Source: Lumbricus terrestris
Lineage: Eukaryota > Annelida > Clitellata > Crassiclitellata > Lumbricidae
Reading direction: 5' to 3'
Assembly (NCBI GenBank): GCA_949752735.1
Contig: OX457042.1
Span: 30,084,116 to 30,148,115 of the forward strand
Length of the DNA: 64,000 nucleotides
Both the position numbers and the translations under genes were made by a program. Under the pieces are notes generated by a model. It had not been told where the DNA came from and searched no databases. It saw only the letters and a list, made by a program, of their open reading frames with translations. Every line of letters begins with the position of its first letter. The first letter of the stretch is position 1. Of this stretch, positions 41,001 to 51,455 are shown piece by piece.

Positions 41001-42879
41001 CTATCTCCGACTGCTCGGGCGCCGCTTCACTGCACACCGCCGTCTCCCTCTCACTCTGTCTCACTGCATGTGCTCTAACCTGTGCACGAGTCGTCACCGC
41101 GACCTCCAACACCTGTCCTGCCAGCGCTGTATCATTACCCACAATGCAATGCACCCCAGCCATTGGAAGTGAATTCATTAGACAGCATAACACCTCACCT
41201 TGAACAAATGCACAATCAACATTCACTTTCACCAGAGGACATTCCACAATAGAACCAGATATACCTCTGAGTAACCTCGTTTCATTCATGTGTACAAACT
41301 CATGCTCATTCAACCATTCATTAGACACCAAAGACTGCAGCGCTCCACTGTCCCTCAAGAATACCGCCTCCTTTCGTGCACCCTCATCATCAATTACACA
41401 TCCAATCACACAAAATGGTGCATACAGTTTATCAACAGATTCAATTGGCTTCGGAAAACTCTGTGGTTTAACAGGCGCCGAAACAGTCTGAACCAAACCC
41501 ACAGGTTTCGCACCCCTCCAATTTTCCATTTGAGTCCCCTCCTTTCGTTTTAATTTCCAACAACTGGCCTTCGTATGACCTGGCGCTCTACAAAATGCGC
41601 ACGTGACCGGTTCCCCAAAACCAGTGACGTCATCATTTTCCCGCACAGGCTTATTAAACCCATACGTTCCTCTTTGAGGCGAACGTCTACCCCAATTTGT
41701 ATCACGACGCGTACCATCCTTGTACCCCACGCCTTGACGCTCCCATACATCTTTCTTCTCACTATCATCAGATGAGAATCCTCGTGTACGGTCGAAAAAA
41801 TCCCTGCGGAACCCCCCAGAATAATGGTTCGGCCCCTGCTTGTATAACACTGCATATTCATCCGCTAAACGTGCAGCACTTGCAACAGTATCAGGACTCT
41901 TATCTATCAGCCACCTGTGTACTTCAATAGGTAACGCTTGTACAAACTGCTCCATGAGAATTACCTCTTTAAATTTTGCTAACTCCTCCCACGAGTTTGT
42001 ACCCTCAATCCATCTCTGAAAAGGACTCTGCAGTCGAAATGCATAATTCGCATACGTTTCCCTCGGTTCTTTTCGCAACCCCCGAAATTTCTTTCGATAA
42101 AATTCCGGAATACGTTCGTACGCCGTCAATAGCGCACTCTTCACAATATCATATTGGACGCACTCCTCCAACGATAAAGCCGCAAAAACTTTCGCCGCCT
42201 TCCCCGACAACTGTGGCTGTAGGAGGGACGACCATTTTCCCATCGGAATTTGATGCAACGTCATTGCTTGCTCAAACGCCGCAAAATAATGTTCGATATC
42301 GGCCGAATCAAATTTTGGCACAAATTTCAGAGCTGCCCCAAAACGCAAATCCTCATTTCCATGCGCTGGTCGTTCGACAGCACCACCTCCTTCTATTCTC
42401 CGTCCGTCCATTTCTAATCTCTGCTTCTCCAATTCCATATTCATTCGTTTCTCCTCCATGTCAAATCTCCTTTTCGTCTCCTCTGCTTCAATCCTCAATT
42501 TATTCTCCTCTCTCTCTGCTTCAATCTGCATTTTCTTCTCCTCTCTCTCTGCTTCAATCCTCAATTTATTCTCCTCTGCTGCAATCTGCATTTTCTTCTC
42601 CTCGAATCTCATTCGCTCCTTCTCTCTCTCCCACTCTCTGTCCTCTTTTAAGTGCAAGCGCTCTAACTCGGCCTCCTCTTTCTTCGCCTGTGCCTTAAGT
42701 TTCCAAGCTGCACTACCCAATTTCGGTGACAATGGTTTCATAGCCATTCTCCTCACCTGTGACCTAGACACGTCCTCCACATCCTCACCATATGTCTCAC
42801 TCACCAGTCGAAGTGTGTCACTTGGTATGTCTCTGACATCCCCAAATTCAGGAATTAACTCCTCCTCTAACGACGCCAT
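38092..42879 (-). CDS. Gag-Pol polyprotein of the Gmr1-like retrotransposon, 1595 residues
   Basis: A single intact ORF. Residues 60-165 are a highly charged Glu/Arg/Lys coiled coil with internal repeats. Residues 180-345 are a Gag capsid-like region. A CX2CX4HX4C zinc knuckle lies near 427-440. The protease has DSGA near 508. The integrase has an HH-CC zinc domain near 745-790, the DDE triad near 820, 880 and 915, and a C-terminal GPY-like domain to about 1065. The reverse transcriptase follows (about 1185-1365, YLDD near 1330), then RNase H with DAS and a final RPGEWNVLPD. The family performs reverse transcription and integration of its own RNA. One fused frame means that Gag to Pol needs no frameshift; how the ratio is set is unclear. 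Confidence 0.95.
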   Translation of the reverse strand: MASLEEELIPEFGDVRDIPSDTLRLVSETYGEDVEDVSRSQVRRMAMKPLSPKLGSAAWKLKAQAKKEEAELERLHLKEDREWEREKERMRFEEKKMQIAAEENKLRIEAEREEKKMQIEAEREENKLRIEAEETKRRFDMEEKRMNMELEKQRLEMDGRRIEGGGAVERPAHGNEDLRFGAALKFVPKFDSADIEHYFAAFEQAMTLHQIPMGKWSSLLQPQLSGKAAKVFAALSLEECVQYDIVKSALLTAYERIPEFYRKKFRGLRKEPRETYANYAFRLQSPFQRWIEGTNSWEELAKFKEVILMEQFVQALPIEVHRWLIDKSPDTVASAARLADEYAVLYKQGPNHYSGGFRRDFFDRTRGFSSDDSEKKDVWERQGVGYKDGTRRDTNWGRRSPQRGTYGFNKPVRENDDVTGFGEPVTCAFCRAPGHTKASCWKLKRKEGTQMENWRGAKPVGLVQTVSAPVKPQSFPKPIESVDKLYAPFCVIGCVIDDEGARKEAVFLRDSGALQSLVSNEWLNEHEFVHMNETRLLRGISGSIVECPLVKVNVDCAFVQGEVLCCLMNSLPMAGVHCIVGNDTALAGQVLEVAVTTRAQVRAHAVRQSERETAVCSEAAPEQSEIVGQSTESADQERTPGEIIDRQVERMNFDEGDLSSLFAATESVVTERSELYVSRQELILRQRRCPELRPLYAQVDETVSVGGRVQPYALVDEVLVRRWEEKCTPLGMGVVQIVVPRDLRQKLLHVAHDIPAAGHLGTRKTLDRLTKHFWWPHVNRDVREYCRSCDVCQRLGKGNRNYRAPMVSMPVMEEVFQRLAMDIVGPLSVCEGTGNRFILTVIDLASHFPFAFPLKNHTAQDVAKCLCEVFSLFGFPKELLSDCGSEFMSDLMQVFVHECGIVQLKTSPYRPQTNGSCERFHRTMKDMLKALAETYPGSWDAMLPWILFAYREVPVQGTGFSAFDLMYGRDVRGMLQLMKEEWLAKDVVHEVSGKNVIDYVLQLRERMRVGLKLAGENAVDAKSKSKQLYDKQSRAVSFEEGEKVLLLIPLVGKPLQTKYCGPYVVVRRLGPVNYLVSTPDRRKTERVVHVNLMKRYVDRMDVVYERPNEEVVASVLVVNPDVRMNDVTLEDKVLQCEVSAECRAELRDVLHDFAHVFSDVPGKTSMVSHRIDLVEGARPVRQYPYRLNPEKMARVDKEVNQLLEAGIIEESESPWAAPIVLVPKPNGTDRLCTDFRKLNGLSVPDPFPMPRVEVLIDRVGQSRFITKLDMTKGYWQIPMHPESVPLTAFVTPKGHYQWKYMSFGLKNAPASFSRLITKVLNGLNEFCDAYLDDIIIFSLAWSDHLVHLRKVLSRIADACLTLNLAKCVFANASVDFLGHHIGIDGVQPRLKKVEAVLKFPRPATKKQVQSFLGLVGYYQRYLPHFSDITLPLTALTKKGIPFRWNEEAEVAFLDLKSRLASRPILIPPDFTKQFCVGVDASQFCLGACLFQMKDGLEHPICYLSRKLLPQEIRYSTIEKEALALMVALRAFSVYFGSAVVLVFTDHKPLQFIHQMANKNMKLLRWSLELEQYNLDIRHRPGEWNVLPDILSRPSA

Positions 42880-43187
42880 TTTACCTCTACGCCCTGTCGA
42901 CTATTCGACGTGCAGACCAACGCACAGCGCAAAAATTCACCCACGACAGCTCACTTCAAAACTGTCTCGACCAAATTTACAAAACTCGCAAAACTCAATG
43001 TCGCAAAACGTCGAAATTTCCCGCACTAATTTTCCCGACCTAATTCTCCAAAAACAACAACCATTGACCTGTCTTCACGGCCAACCACCATATAACACTT
43101 TTCCAACGGAATTACCACCGTACTATTCGCTAAATTTCACGGAAACAACGCCCCGTTTTTGACGCAAATTTCAAATTATCGTGAAAA

Positions 43188-43205
43188 AAATCCCGAGAGA
43201 CCCCA
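43188..43205 (-). other. Primer binding site of the retrotransposon
   Basis: Two bases after the 5' LTR the minus strand reads TGGGGTCTCTCGGGAT. It begins with TGG, complementary to the CCA end of a tRNA, and continues as a tRNA acceptor-stem complement. The tRNA species was not identified. Confidence 0.65.
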
Positions 43206-43207
43206 TC

Positions 43208-43655
43208 TGTTGGGTTCACTGGCTCTAGTCTAGAAGATGATGAGTAATACTCAGGTCCGTAATGTAAAATAACATCGATTTATTCAATAACAGAGCAGTC
43301 TGACAAGAAGTAGGTTAACGTTACCCAAAGCTGACATGAAGTACGACCGATACAGCTGATTCGACAGAGCTGACGTGAAGACACACCAGGCTAACGGAGC
43401 CCAAAGGAAGACGGATGTAGGCCAGTTCACCAACGAGGTGGGACGGCAATCGAAGAAGACAAACGTCGTAGAACACGAACCACACGCCACGCTCAACAGG
43501 AGTCGAACACACACCACAGAGTAGACCCACGACAAGAAGCAAGCCCCCACAGTAGTAGCCCTTTAAATAGGCCCTGCCCTTCCCTCAACTCCCACATAGT
43601 CAAGGAGAGTCCAAGTAAGGAAGCCCAGAGGGGTAATAGGTAGCTAACACTCACA
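43208..43655 (-). repeat. 5' LTR of the retrotransposon
   Basis: 448 bp, equal in length and seemingly in sequence to the 3' LTR. On the minus strand it holds the promoter-like TATTTAAAGG (plus 43560-43569). Confidence 0.95.
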
Positions 43656-43659
43656 GTAT

Positions 43660-44134
43660 GTTCATGTATCTGGGCTTGGATATCCGTTGGATATCTCTAG
43701 AAACGACTTGACGCTCTTTTATAAACTTGTGCCCGAGGATGATTTGTTTCAGATTGGTGCTTTAAAAATCTGATGAGCTTTTATTCTTTTAGTGGCGTTT
43801 GTAAAATTTATTTCAGATTGCAGATAGACCTACAATCTAAATGGAACAATCTTTGTTTTAACCATTCGAGCCGACCTTTTAAACTATGATCAATTCATTC
43901 ATTCTATGATGCTAAGACTTGACTGTTCAGATCTGCCGATTTCATAGCACTTTTGATGGATTCCTAAAGCTAAACAGCGCTTCACAAAATCCAGTTTCAT
44001 ACGTGCATGCCTTCTTAATCCTTACATTACATAACAGATTTATGATCAACTTATCGTGCCCAACTATTCCTTTCCTACTATAATACCGAGTATTTAGTGC
44101 CCAAAATACACAGAAAAGCTATCAATCAGGCCGA
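43660..44134. other. Non-coding stretch
   Basis: Nothing recognised. Confidence 0.4.
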
Positions 44135-44262
44135 AGCGCACGAGCAATTGCAAGTGAAGGACATGCTCAAGATCCCTGCATACGCGGCGGTTTGAGGTGG
44201 ATCCGAACCTGAAGCTCTCGGCACCAAGACACCGAACCCACCACTACACCACCGCACCCCGC
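44135..44262 (-). mobile_element. tRNA-derived SINE, partial copy
   Basis: Minus-strand copy with head, B-box-like region and part of the middle (CAATTGCAAGTGAAGGAC on the plus strand). The LINE-like 3' tail is missing. Confidence 0.75.
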
Positions 44263-45018
44263 AAAAGAATATTAGGTATTAGCATGCAATTACTTAAGCC
44301 TGCCTTAAGTCGAAGTCTAAAAAGTCATGCCACATGATTGCTGTACATGTGCAGCGCATTAGACTTTGGAAGTCTATAGGAGGCGAGACAAGTCCACTGC
44401 TCATCTCGTGTCAAGAAAAACACTTGTTTGTCTAGGGCCTGTCAGAACGACCCATGGGTTCCGCGGCTTTTTACATTGGTGGAATTTCAACCACCACTGT
44501 CACTTTTTTCAGTTCGTGAAGAATTTAAGGACTTCAGCTTCTATTTTCTTCCTCAAAACTGCCAGTGCTTCTTTAAGCGAATTCATGATTAATAATGATG
44601 ATAGTGAAAGTCGGTGTAAGATGGACGACTCGTGTAATCGAAAAAGCATACATACGAATAGGAATAGCCTTGACTATTTTATTTCGTCTCCCTAATGTTG
44701 TTTGGCGTAGGCTACTGTAACTGACATTATGTGTTACTTAATCTACACGGATCAAATATTTTGAGCCAGGATATTGTCCATGTTTAGTGTACTTTTTGCA
44801 CCCGTGCTAGGAGCCTTAAGCTCCCAGTAAAATCAACTGTCGACACTTTGTAATACGACATAATATCATGAAATGTCGACCATCAATGTATAATAATTGA
44901 TTAATGCCTGATATAAATATGTCGACCTTCTTTAGCGGGTAACCAAATGTTCCTAAGGAATCCCCTATTGATAACCTGTGAGCTGCGTGCTTGTGTTACT
45001 ATCGTAATGGTCAAATAA
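44263..45018. other. Non-coding stretch
   Basis: No supported gene or repeat. One 109-codon frame (44366-44695) has no recognisable domain. Confidence 0.35.
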
Positions 45019-45072
45019 GGATTGATTGATTGATTGGTTGATTGATTGATTGACTGATTGATTGATTGATTA
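45019..45072 (+). repeat. (GATT)n microsatellite
   Basis: GATT units like those behind the LINE tails at 18842 and 21529, but no LINE tail is visible here. Confidence 0.9.
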
Positions 45073-45179
45073 TTCATTTAACTTTCTTGCATTTCATGTC
45101 CAATACAGCACAAAATTCTATTTGGCCTTTGACTCGTTTGTATACGATTCTTTCTAGTATGCGTTTCGCTGCGTGTACG

Positions 45180-45215
45180 TTTATCTGTCTGTGTCTCTCC
45201 GTCTATGTGTATGCA

Positions 45216-45263
<48 letters not shown>

Positions 45264-45480
45264 CAGTTATACGCAAACGTCGGTTGTTGCTCAGATGCTA
45301 TTGGCTTTCTAGCTATTATCTCTGTAACTTCTCTCTGTCTCCTTATCTGTCTTCGTATTTGTCTCTGTCTCTCTCTATCAGTCTCTGTCTCCGTCTTTGT
45401 CTCTGTCTTTGTCTCTGTCTTTGTCTCTGTCTGTCTGCCTATCTGTCTGTCTGTCTCTGTCTCTGACTAATTGTGTCTGC
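45180..45480 (+). repeat. (CTGT)n and CT-rich microsatellite
   Basis: (CTGT)n at 45218-45262 and (TCTCTG)-like units at 45355-45470. Confidence 0.9.
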
Positions 45481-45782
45481 TATTCTTTATCTATGTCTCA
45501 CTGTCGCTGTGTCTATCTCTATTCATCTTACTACCTATCCCTGGCAACCAAACCTCCTGTCCCTGGCAACCAAACCCCCATATTGACCCTGATTAGTCGA
45601 AACGTGTCGGTGCGCAATAAAGTCACCATCGCAAAGGGTAGATTGTCGTGATTTCAGCCCATAACCAACGACGACGCCAGGCGACCAACAATGCAACGAT
45701 AATATCAAGTATCCTGCTCCAATCGGTGTCCTACTGGCATCGTCAATTATTACCACAGCCACACACTACAATATAACCTAAC

Positions 45783-46050
45783 TCCGCCGCTAGTTGCACT
45801 CTGCCAGTGCCAGTCCCAAGCCTGGATAAAGGAGGAGGGCGTCGCTAATGGTCTTTGTTACCACACAGTGACGTTAAACTGCAAATACCACCACCGCAAT
45901 ATAACCGCAACGCCCATATTGTAGCTAGCTGTGAATAAATAGCTTCGAAGCTGCCTTAAGCCGCATTCCGCCACTGCCTGCACTTTGGAAGTGCCAGTCT
46001 CAATCCTGGATAAAGGAGGAGGGCGACCCTAGTGATCTTGTTTTATCACA
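45783..46050 (+). repeat. Dispersed repeat with motif CTGGATAAAGGAGGAGGGCG, two copies
   Basis: The segments at about 45783-45880 and 45960-46050 share CTCCGCC or TTCCGCC, AGTGCCAGTC and TGGATAAAGGAGGAGGGCG. A third copy is at about 49608-49680. The spacing (about 145 bp) suggests tandem or retroelement-derived units; the family is not known. Confidence 0.6.
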
Positions 46051-46135
46051 CAGCGTCGTCGGACTGCAGCTGCTAATAATGAGCGGCACACAGATTAATC
46101 TTTTACGTGTAGCGTCCAGTTACATTGCAGGTCTA

Positions 46136-46315
46136 CAGGGTGGGCCATAAAAAATACTCCATACAGCTTTTTGCCATTATCTTGCCCAGAAGTAAGAATT
46201 TCCAAATGAAGTTTTACAGGTTTAAAGATAATTCATATTTACACATGATGGCCGGATTTCATAAAAAAACACTTCAAACGGAACAAAAGTTATGTCACTT
46301 TTATGGCCCATCCTG
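46136..46315. mobile_element. Mariner-type MITE, 180 bp
   Basis: Termini CAGGGTGGGCCATAAAA and TTTTATGGCCCATCCTG are inverted repeats, and TA flanks both ends (46134-46135, 46316-46317). There is no coding sequence. Confidence 0.85.
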
Positions 46316-46471
46316 TATTATTGAAGGATATAGCCAGCCACACGTTTTTGATTGTATTCTACATCGCATAATCGTATACTCGGACATCTGCAAAGAGTCT
46401 CTTGCAGTATGAAATATTCAGAGGTTGCATTAGCGTGGGCGCCCGGGGGAAATAAATAAAACGTCTGCAGG

Positions 46472-46867
46472 TGACACGAAACGGAGTATCCCCCTGAAAG
46501 CTACCGGGGGGATAAACCATTCTATCCCCTTTTTTGAAAAATGCGCATAATAAATTTGTTTATGCTGTAATCAAAATTTAAAGTGACTCTATTTGTTTTA
46601 AGTGTACTAAGCAATGCTCAGATAAAGGCAACTCGAATTTATTTAGTGACTCTGAGTGTTCTTAATTGTTTTAAATGTTTTAAGTGCTCTAAAAACAGGG
46701 CAAAACAAATTATCTAGTAGGAGTAAACATAGCCTACCTCTTAGTGTCATTGTTCAAAACAAAGCAGATGAAAATTAATTTGTAAAAAAATACACGTGGA
46801 AGCGTTTTTTTCGACTTTTTAAATTTGTGGGGATACAATTAATACGGGGGATACTCTATTTCGTGAC
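46472..46867. mobile_element. MITE with TGACACGAAA termini and 4-bp target duplication, copy B
   Basis: Related in inverse orientation to 6726-7187. Flanks are CAGG on both sides (46468-46471, 46868-46871). The 396-bp interior aligns with copy A over AAACATAGCCTA and TTAGTGTCATTGTTCAAAAC. Confidence 0.8.
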
Positions 46868-46871
46868 ACAG

Positions 46872-48175
46872 GCAGCAGCGGTGGACGAATCTGGAAAGAG
46901 ACCAGCGTCAGACTCTGAAGACGGATTGAGACGGTAAGGTCATTCCAGGAGGAAGGCCATACAGTGACAAAAGCACGATGTTCTTGTCCTTGTCCGAGGG
47001 GTAGAGAGGTCACGTGGCTTTGCAGATCGCATTAAATCACAGAGTATAGCCTACTTGGGGAACACAGTACAACACACCCTGTTGGGGTCTGGGCATCAAA
47101 GGAAAATTGTACTTCTTGTACAATTCTTGTACTGGATTCGAGACAACCAGCGCAATATCTCAATCAAATAAGGTGAGATGTTAGAGAAACGTGTGAGGCG
47201 AGATACAATGCGCAGCAATAAAATGGTGGCGTTCAATTCATGGTCCATGATGCGGTTGAAATCAGCAGCAGCATCTAATCCAAAGTAATCCAAATTAATT
47301 CAAAGTAATCGAAAATATTGAAAGTAATTCAAAGTAGGCCTAATTCAAAGTAATACAAAATAATCAAAACTTCAAAATTAAGCCAAAGTAATCCAAATAG
47401 CTACTTGGTTCAAATCCAATTCAAACTTGACTAGGCCTATTTAGAGAGATCAACTCGATAATGGAAAAAATCTAAATCACCATGCACCATGTTGCGTATT
47501 AATATGTTAGTTTATGGCACTTATGTTATGTAACATTGTTGACGTTTTATGGTAGAGCCTTTACAGTAGCGCCCGTATTAATGTTCATCAAACTAGGTGA
47601 GTTCTGTCGAAGGACTGTGATACTCTGGCAAATACAATAATTATTGAAGTGGCCTATCGTATTAGACACTAAGGTGATGCCTAGTAACCGCAGGCGCTTG
47701 TGTATCCAGCATTGTCTGCCAGCGATGAGGCTTCTTGTAGATACTGAAATAGTAAACATTGGTTAAGCTTATAGATAATAAACAACAGCTGGCAACTGGT
47801 CAGTATTTCAGGCAATGGGCGACAGCTAATGTACGTGACATGCCAGACAGTAATGCACCGTCATGTGGAGAGCATCACTTCATCAAAGCCTAGCGTATTA
47901 TAGCATAACTGCATTCGCCAAAGACCGAGGCGTTGACACTGCAGCCAACCCAAGGGAACCAGTCTCATAACGAGACTTTATGTTCACGCTGACCATTAAC
48001 GCCGCTGCCTTAAACCGGACTCTACGACCGGTCCGCACGATGCACACCGACTCTGCAGTATATTATGAGAAATTCACAAAGAGAAGCCATATAAGATGTC
48101 GAGCCAGATATACTTTGTCTCTCGTCAGTGTACTGCTACAACACGTCTAATGAATCGCTCAATAGTCGTAAAACT
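46872..48175. other. Non-coding stretch
   Basis: Short diverged direct repeats of CAAAGTAATC(C/G)AA occur at about 47281-47395. Nothing coding was recognised. Confidence 0.4.
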
Positions 48176-48179
48176 TCGG

Positions 48180-48660
48180 TATTATGTTATATGGCATAAC
48201 GTACCGTAAAATAACAACTGATATATTATGCGGTGATGCGTAATATATGGTGCAAGACGTGATTGTGTAGCATTTGGCGTATATACAAAGCACAATGCAC
48301 AGTATGATGCATAGACTGATACATAACGTGTAACATGATACAAGACACGATTCATAATAATATAATGCATAACATGCATGATGCAGATCATGAGTCATAA
48401 TATAATGCATAACAAGATACATGACATGATACATGACATGATTTATAATATAATGCATAACCAGATACATGACATGATACATGACATCATTCATAATATA
48501 ATGCATGACAAGATACATGACATGATACAAAATATAATGCATTGCATGGTACATGACATCAACCGCCATATAATAACTTAATACATGACCCGGTACATAA
48601 CATAAAACGGTACATAGCAAATTATTACATGATACGTAACAATATTATATATGTGGCACA
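48180..48660. repeat. Degenerate (ATACATGACATG)/(ATAATGCATAAC) array
   Basis: Low-complexity units of about 10-12 bp with ATACATGACATGATAC and TATAATGCATAAC. Open frames on both strands reflect the repeat. Confidence 0.8.
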
Positions 48661-48777
48661 TTGCATGATTATAGCCTATCCTACATAACGCAACACGATA
48701 TTCCGTATATTGCATAACGCAGCGCATGACAATGCGTGACATTATGCATAACACTGATACATGAAATGCTGTATAAT

Positions 48778-49017
48778 CATGGGCGGAGTCTCCAAGAAGA
48801 CCCAGATTCAGTTTTTTTTACCGTGTAAACGGTATCTTTTCCCGGGCTTAGCTTGATGCACGAAAAAAAACTTTGAATGGACAATTTGGACAATAAAAAT
48901 TGCATAGCCTTTCAAAATGTAATCTAATTCATTGTAGAATTTTTAACGAGGGGGGCCGAAGAAGGCGCAGACTCGTAAGTTGGCCCCTCAAAGAACGGAA
49001 ACCAAACTCTGCCAATG
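48778..49017. mobile_element. MITE of the CATGGGCGGAGTTT family, diverged copy
   Basis: Left end CATGGGCGGAGTCT, right end AAACTCTGCCAATG, with flanks TGTATAAT and TGTATTAT (7 of 8). It shares ACCCAGATTCA and TTTTCCCGGGCTTAG with the other copies. Confidence 0.7.
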
Positions 49018-49464
49018 TGTATTATAATACCTAACATAATGCATGAATGTCATACATAGCATAATACATTACATTTACATGGCATTACAGCATCAAATAA
49101 CATATTATAGAGACTAAAATTGAACAGTCTTTCAAAATGTAATCGAATTCATTGTAGAATTCTTATTTTTAACGCAATATCTTTGGAGGCGAAATGACAA
49201 GTCACTACTGTCCGCATCAAGTAGGTCTAGGCAATTTTTGTCCCGAATTATTCAACAGAAAACCGATGTGGGATTTCGTGGGGGAGGGGGAGACACGACT
49301 CACACGAGGGAAATTTTACAAAGAAGTTCTGTACAAACTCCCACATCACTGCTTCTCTTGCCAAATCTTGAAACTCTCGCGCTCCTGTTTCATGTATAGG
49401 CGTATACAGTCGAGACTTCAAAGCTGCCTCTAACGCACATTGCCGCCTCCAAATTGTCCATTCA

Positions 49465-49545
49465 AAGCTTGACTACTGCAACTCCCTCTTCGTCAACACC
49501 CAGCTAAATCGCCTGCATCATAATCAATGTCCATGTGGTCATCGC
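49465..49545 (+). pseudogene. Short LINE reverse transcriptase fragment
   Basis: The frame reads SKLDYCNSLFVNTQLNRL, the well-conserved LINE motif SKLDYCNSLLxGLP. The neighbouring sequence is too decayed to extend it. Confidence 0.7.
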
Positions 49546-50056
49546 CCGTAGGTGCCTGTCGTGTTTCGTGCATCAAGTTTCATTCGTGTTTCTTTTTACT
49601 GCTAGCTCCGCCACTGGTTGGATTCGGCCAGCGCCTGTCTCAAGCCTGGAAAAAGGAGGAGGGTTCGCCAGATGTGCTTCTTTAATCTGGCAGTAAAAAA
49701 GAATCGCCTGCCGCTCATACAAAAATCAAAGGTCCCAGCTCTCAAAGCAACATCCATACATCTTCATATTTTTTTTCAAATCACTTCACTTGATAAAAAA
49801 TACTATACAGATCTTCCACCTACAACTCCTTAAAACATTATTATGATCCCTACATAAATAGTCTAAATTATCTCCACATCCGGCCAACCAGCTCTCCGAA
49901 AATCATCCGGTCTAGTTCTTTCTCGACTCCGGTCACTGTAGCTTGGTCAAATTTAAATGGCATGTAAGCTTATTTCATGGTTGGGTAACCATTGTAACCA
50001 AGGACAACATGAAGTCGTCTAGATATAGAGTGCTTAACCTACAACGTCACTAATGA

Positions 50057-50110
50057 CATTCATTCACTCATTCATTTGTATAGCGCCTTTTCAATGGGAC
50101 TACTCAGCCC
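50057..50110 (-). mobile_element. LINE 3' tail, minus strand
   Basis: On the minus strand the GAGTAG, GGCGCTATACAAAT and GAATGAGTGAATGAATG tail of the LINE family, about 50 bp. Confidence 0.6.
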
Positions 50111-50138
50111 TTGATTGACCAAATGAAACTGCCTTATG

Positions 50139-50163
50139 ATGAGAGAGAGAGGGAGAGAGAGAC

Positions 50164-50258
<95 letters not shown>

Positions 50259-50280
50259 GAGACAGAGAGACAGAGAGAGA

Positions 50281-50333
<53 letters not shown>

Positions 50334-50463
50334 AAGAGAGACAGAAAGAGAGACAGAGAGAGACAGAGAGAGAGAGAGAGACAGAGAAAGAGAGAAAGAG
50401 AGACAGAGAGAGAGAGAGAGGGAGAGGGAGAGGGAGAGGGAGAGGGAGAGAGAGAGAGAGAGA
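50139..50463 (+). repeat. (GACA)n and (GA)n microsatellite
   Basis: About 19 GACA units at 50180-50256 within GAGA-rich sequence. Confidence 0.95.
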
Positions 50464-50464
50464 T

Positions 50465-51447
50465 GCCCGAGAAGTAGCCTAGTTTTTAGAATTGGATCGG
50501 AGCGTCAAGGGGGGAAGTCATTATGAGGTTTGTTCTAACTGCATATACAGTAGATCGCCTAGGTAGTCATTAGTTTTTGCTTGCACCTACCTTCACCAAT
50601 TCGCACCAAACCATCAGACCGAGGTACGGAACGGGTACTGCGTTCTCTTGGAAACCATGGCAACAGCGTGTCGTGCAGATTTCAACATGGCCGACTGACT
50701 TGATGCCAAATGGACAACATACACCCTGAAGAAAATCAAACGGGGTTACGAAGGTCACGAGGGTTCAGATTCAGGACCACACTTAATTTACGTGTGCTTC
50801 TCCGCTCGATCATTGGTTAGAAGCTTATTGACTGAATTTTGACTAGCTGGGGGAAGATTGGCTGGCCGATTGATTTGATTGACTTGAATGATTCACAGAC
50901 TGACTGACCGACCGACTGACTGACTGACTGACTGACTGACTGACTGACTGACTGACTGACTGACTGCCTCTGTTTGACCGATTGACCGAATTACTAATAA
51001 TATTGATTGCGTGCAATCCTACTTTGTCCAAAAGTCGCCTTAGTTACAATATCATAATGGCGAATTTAACAGTAATTAGTAATGATGTCAAGTTTTAAAA
51101 TTTGGCAATGGCAACCACCAACCCATGGGCACTTGCCCCTGCAACATTTAAGAGAGACTTACACCTATTTTTTAACTGCAAAATTTATAGGTCAGACTCA
51201 CCGAATGGTCGTGCTTCTCCGAAGAAGTTTGGCCAAAGGAGGCAGCCAGTAGTAAGAAGAACGCAGAGCACACAACGCCAAACCTGATGTACATTGTGGA
51301 CCGACTACAGAATAATAACAATAATAAAAATAATAATCAATCAATTAATTAGTTGATTATTTTTAATGAAAATAATCCGAGCTCAATCTTCTGCGGTCAA
51401 TAATTCAACATTTAATTATAACTGCCTCGAATGTCTCCTATTTAATA
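50465..51447. other. Non-coding stretch with a (GACT)n run
   Basis: A (GACT)n run of about 60 bp lies at 50905-50966. No gene is supported. Confidence 0.5.
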
Positions 51448-51455
51448 TTCTACGC

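Larger units (their letters stand above)
36947..43655 (-). mobile_element. Complete Ty3/gypsy LTR retrotransposon with integrase before RT (Gmr1-like)
   Basis: A 6.7-kb element on the minus strand with 448-bp LTRs of equal length and no difference seen by eye, flanked by a 4-bp duplication GTAT (36943-36946, 43656-43659). It has a primer binding site, a polypurine tract, and one long ORF with domains in the order Gag, protease, integrase, reverse transcriptase, RNase H. In ordinary Ty3/gypsy elements the integrase comes last. This arrangement is known from the Gmr1-like elements of deuterostomes. Matching LTRs and an open ORF indicate a very recent insertion. No env-like frame is seen. Confidence 0.93.

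Noticed and set aside
39417..43162. Several plus-strand frames of 60-240 codons within the retrotransposon
   Set aside because: They are antisense shadows of the intact 1595-codon Gag-Pol frame.
45535..45762. Possible host gene in the region after the CTGT repeat
   Set aside because: No domain in either strand; the surrounding sequence is a dispersed repeat.
51102..51284. Small 60-codon frame after the (GACT)n run
   Set aside because: Short, no domain, no splice or promoter evidence; compatible with chance.
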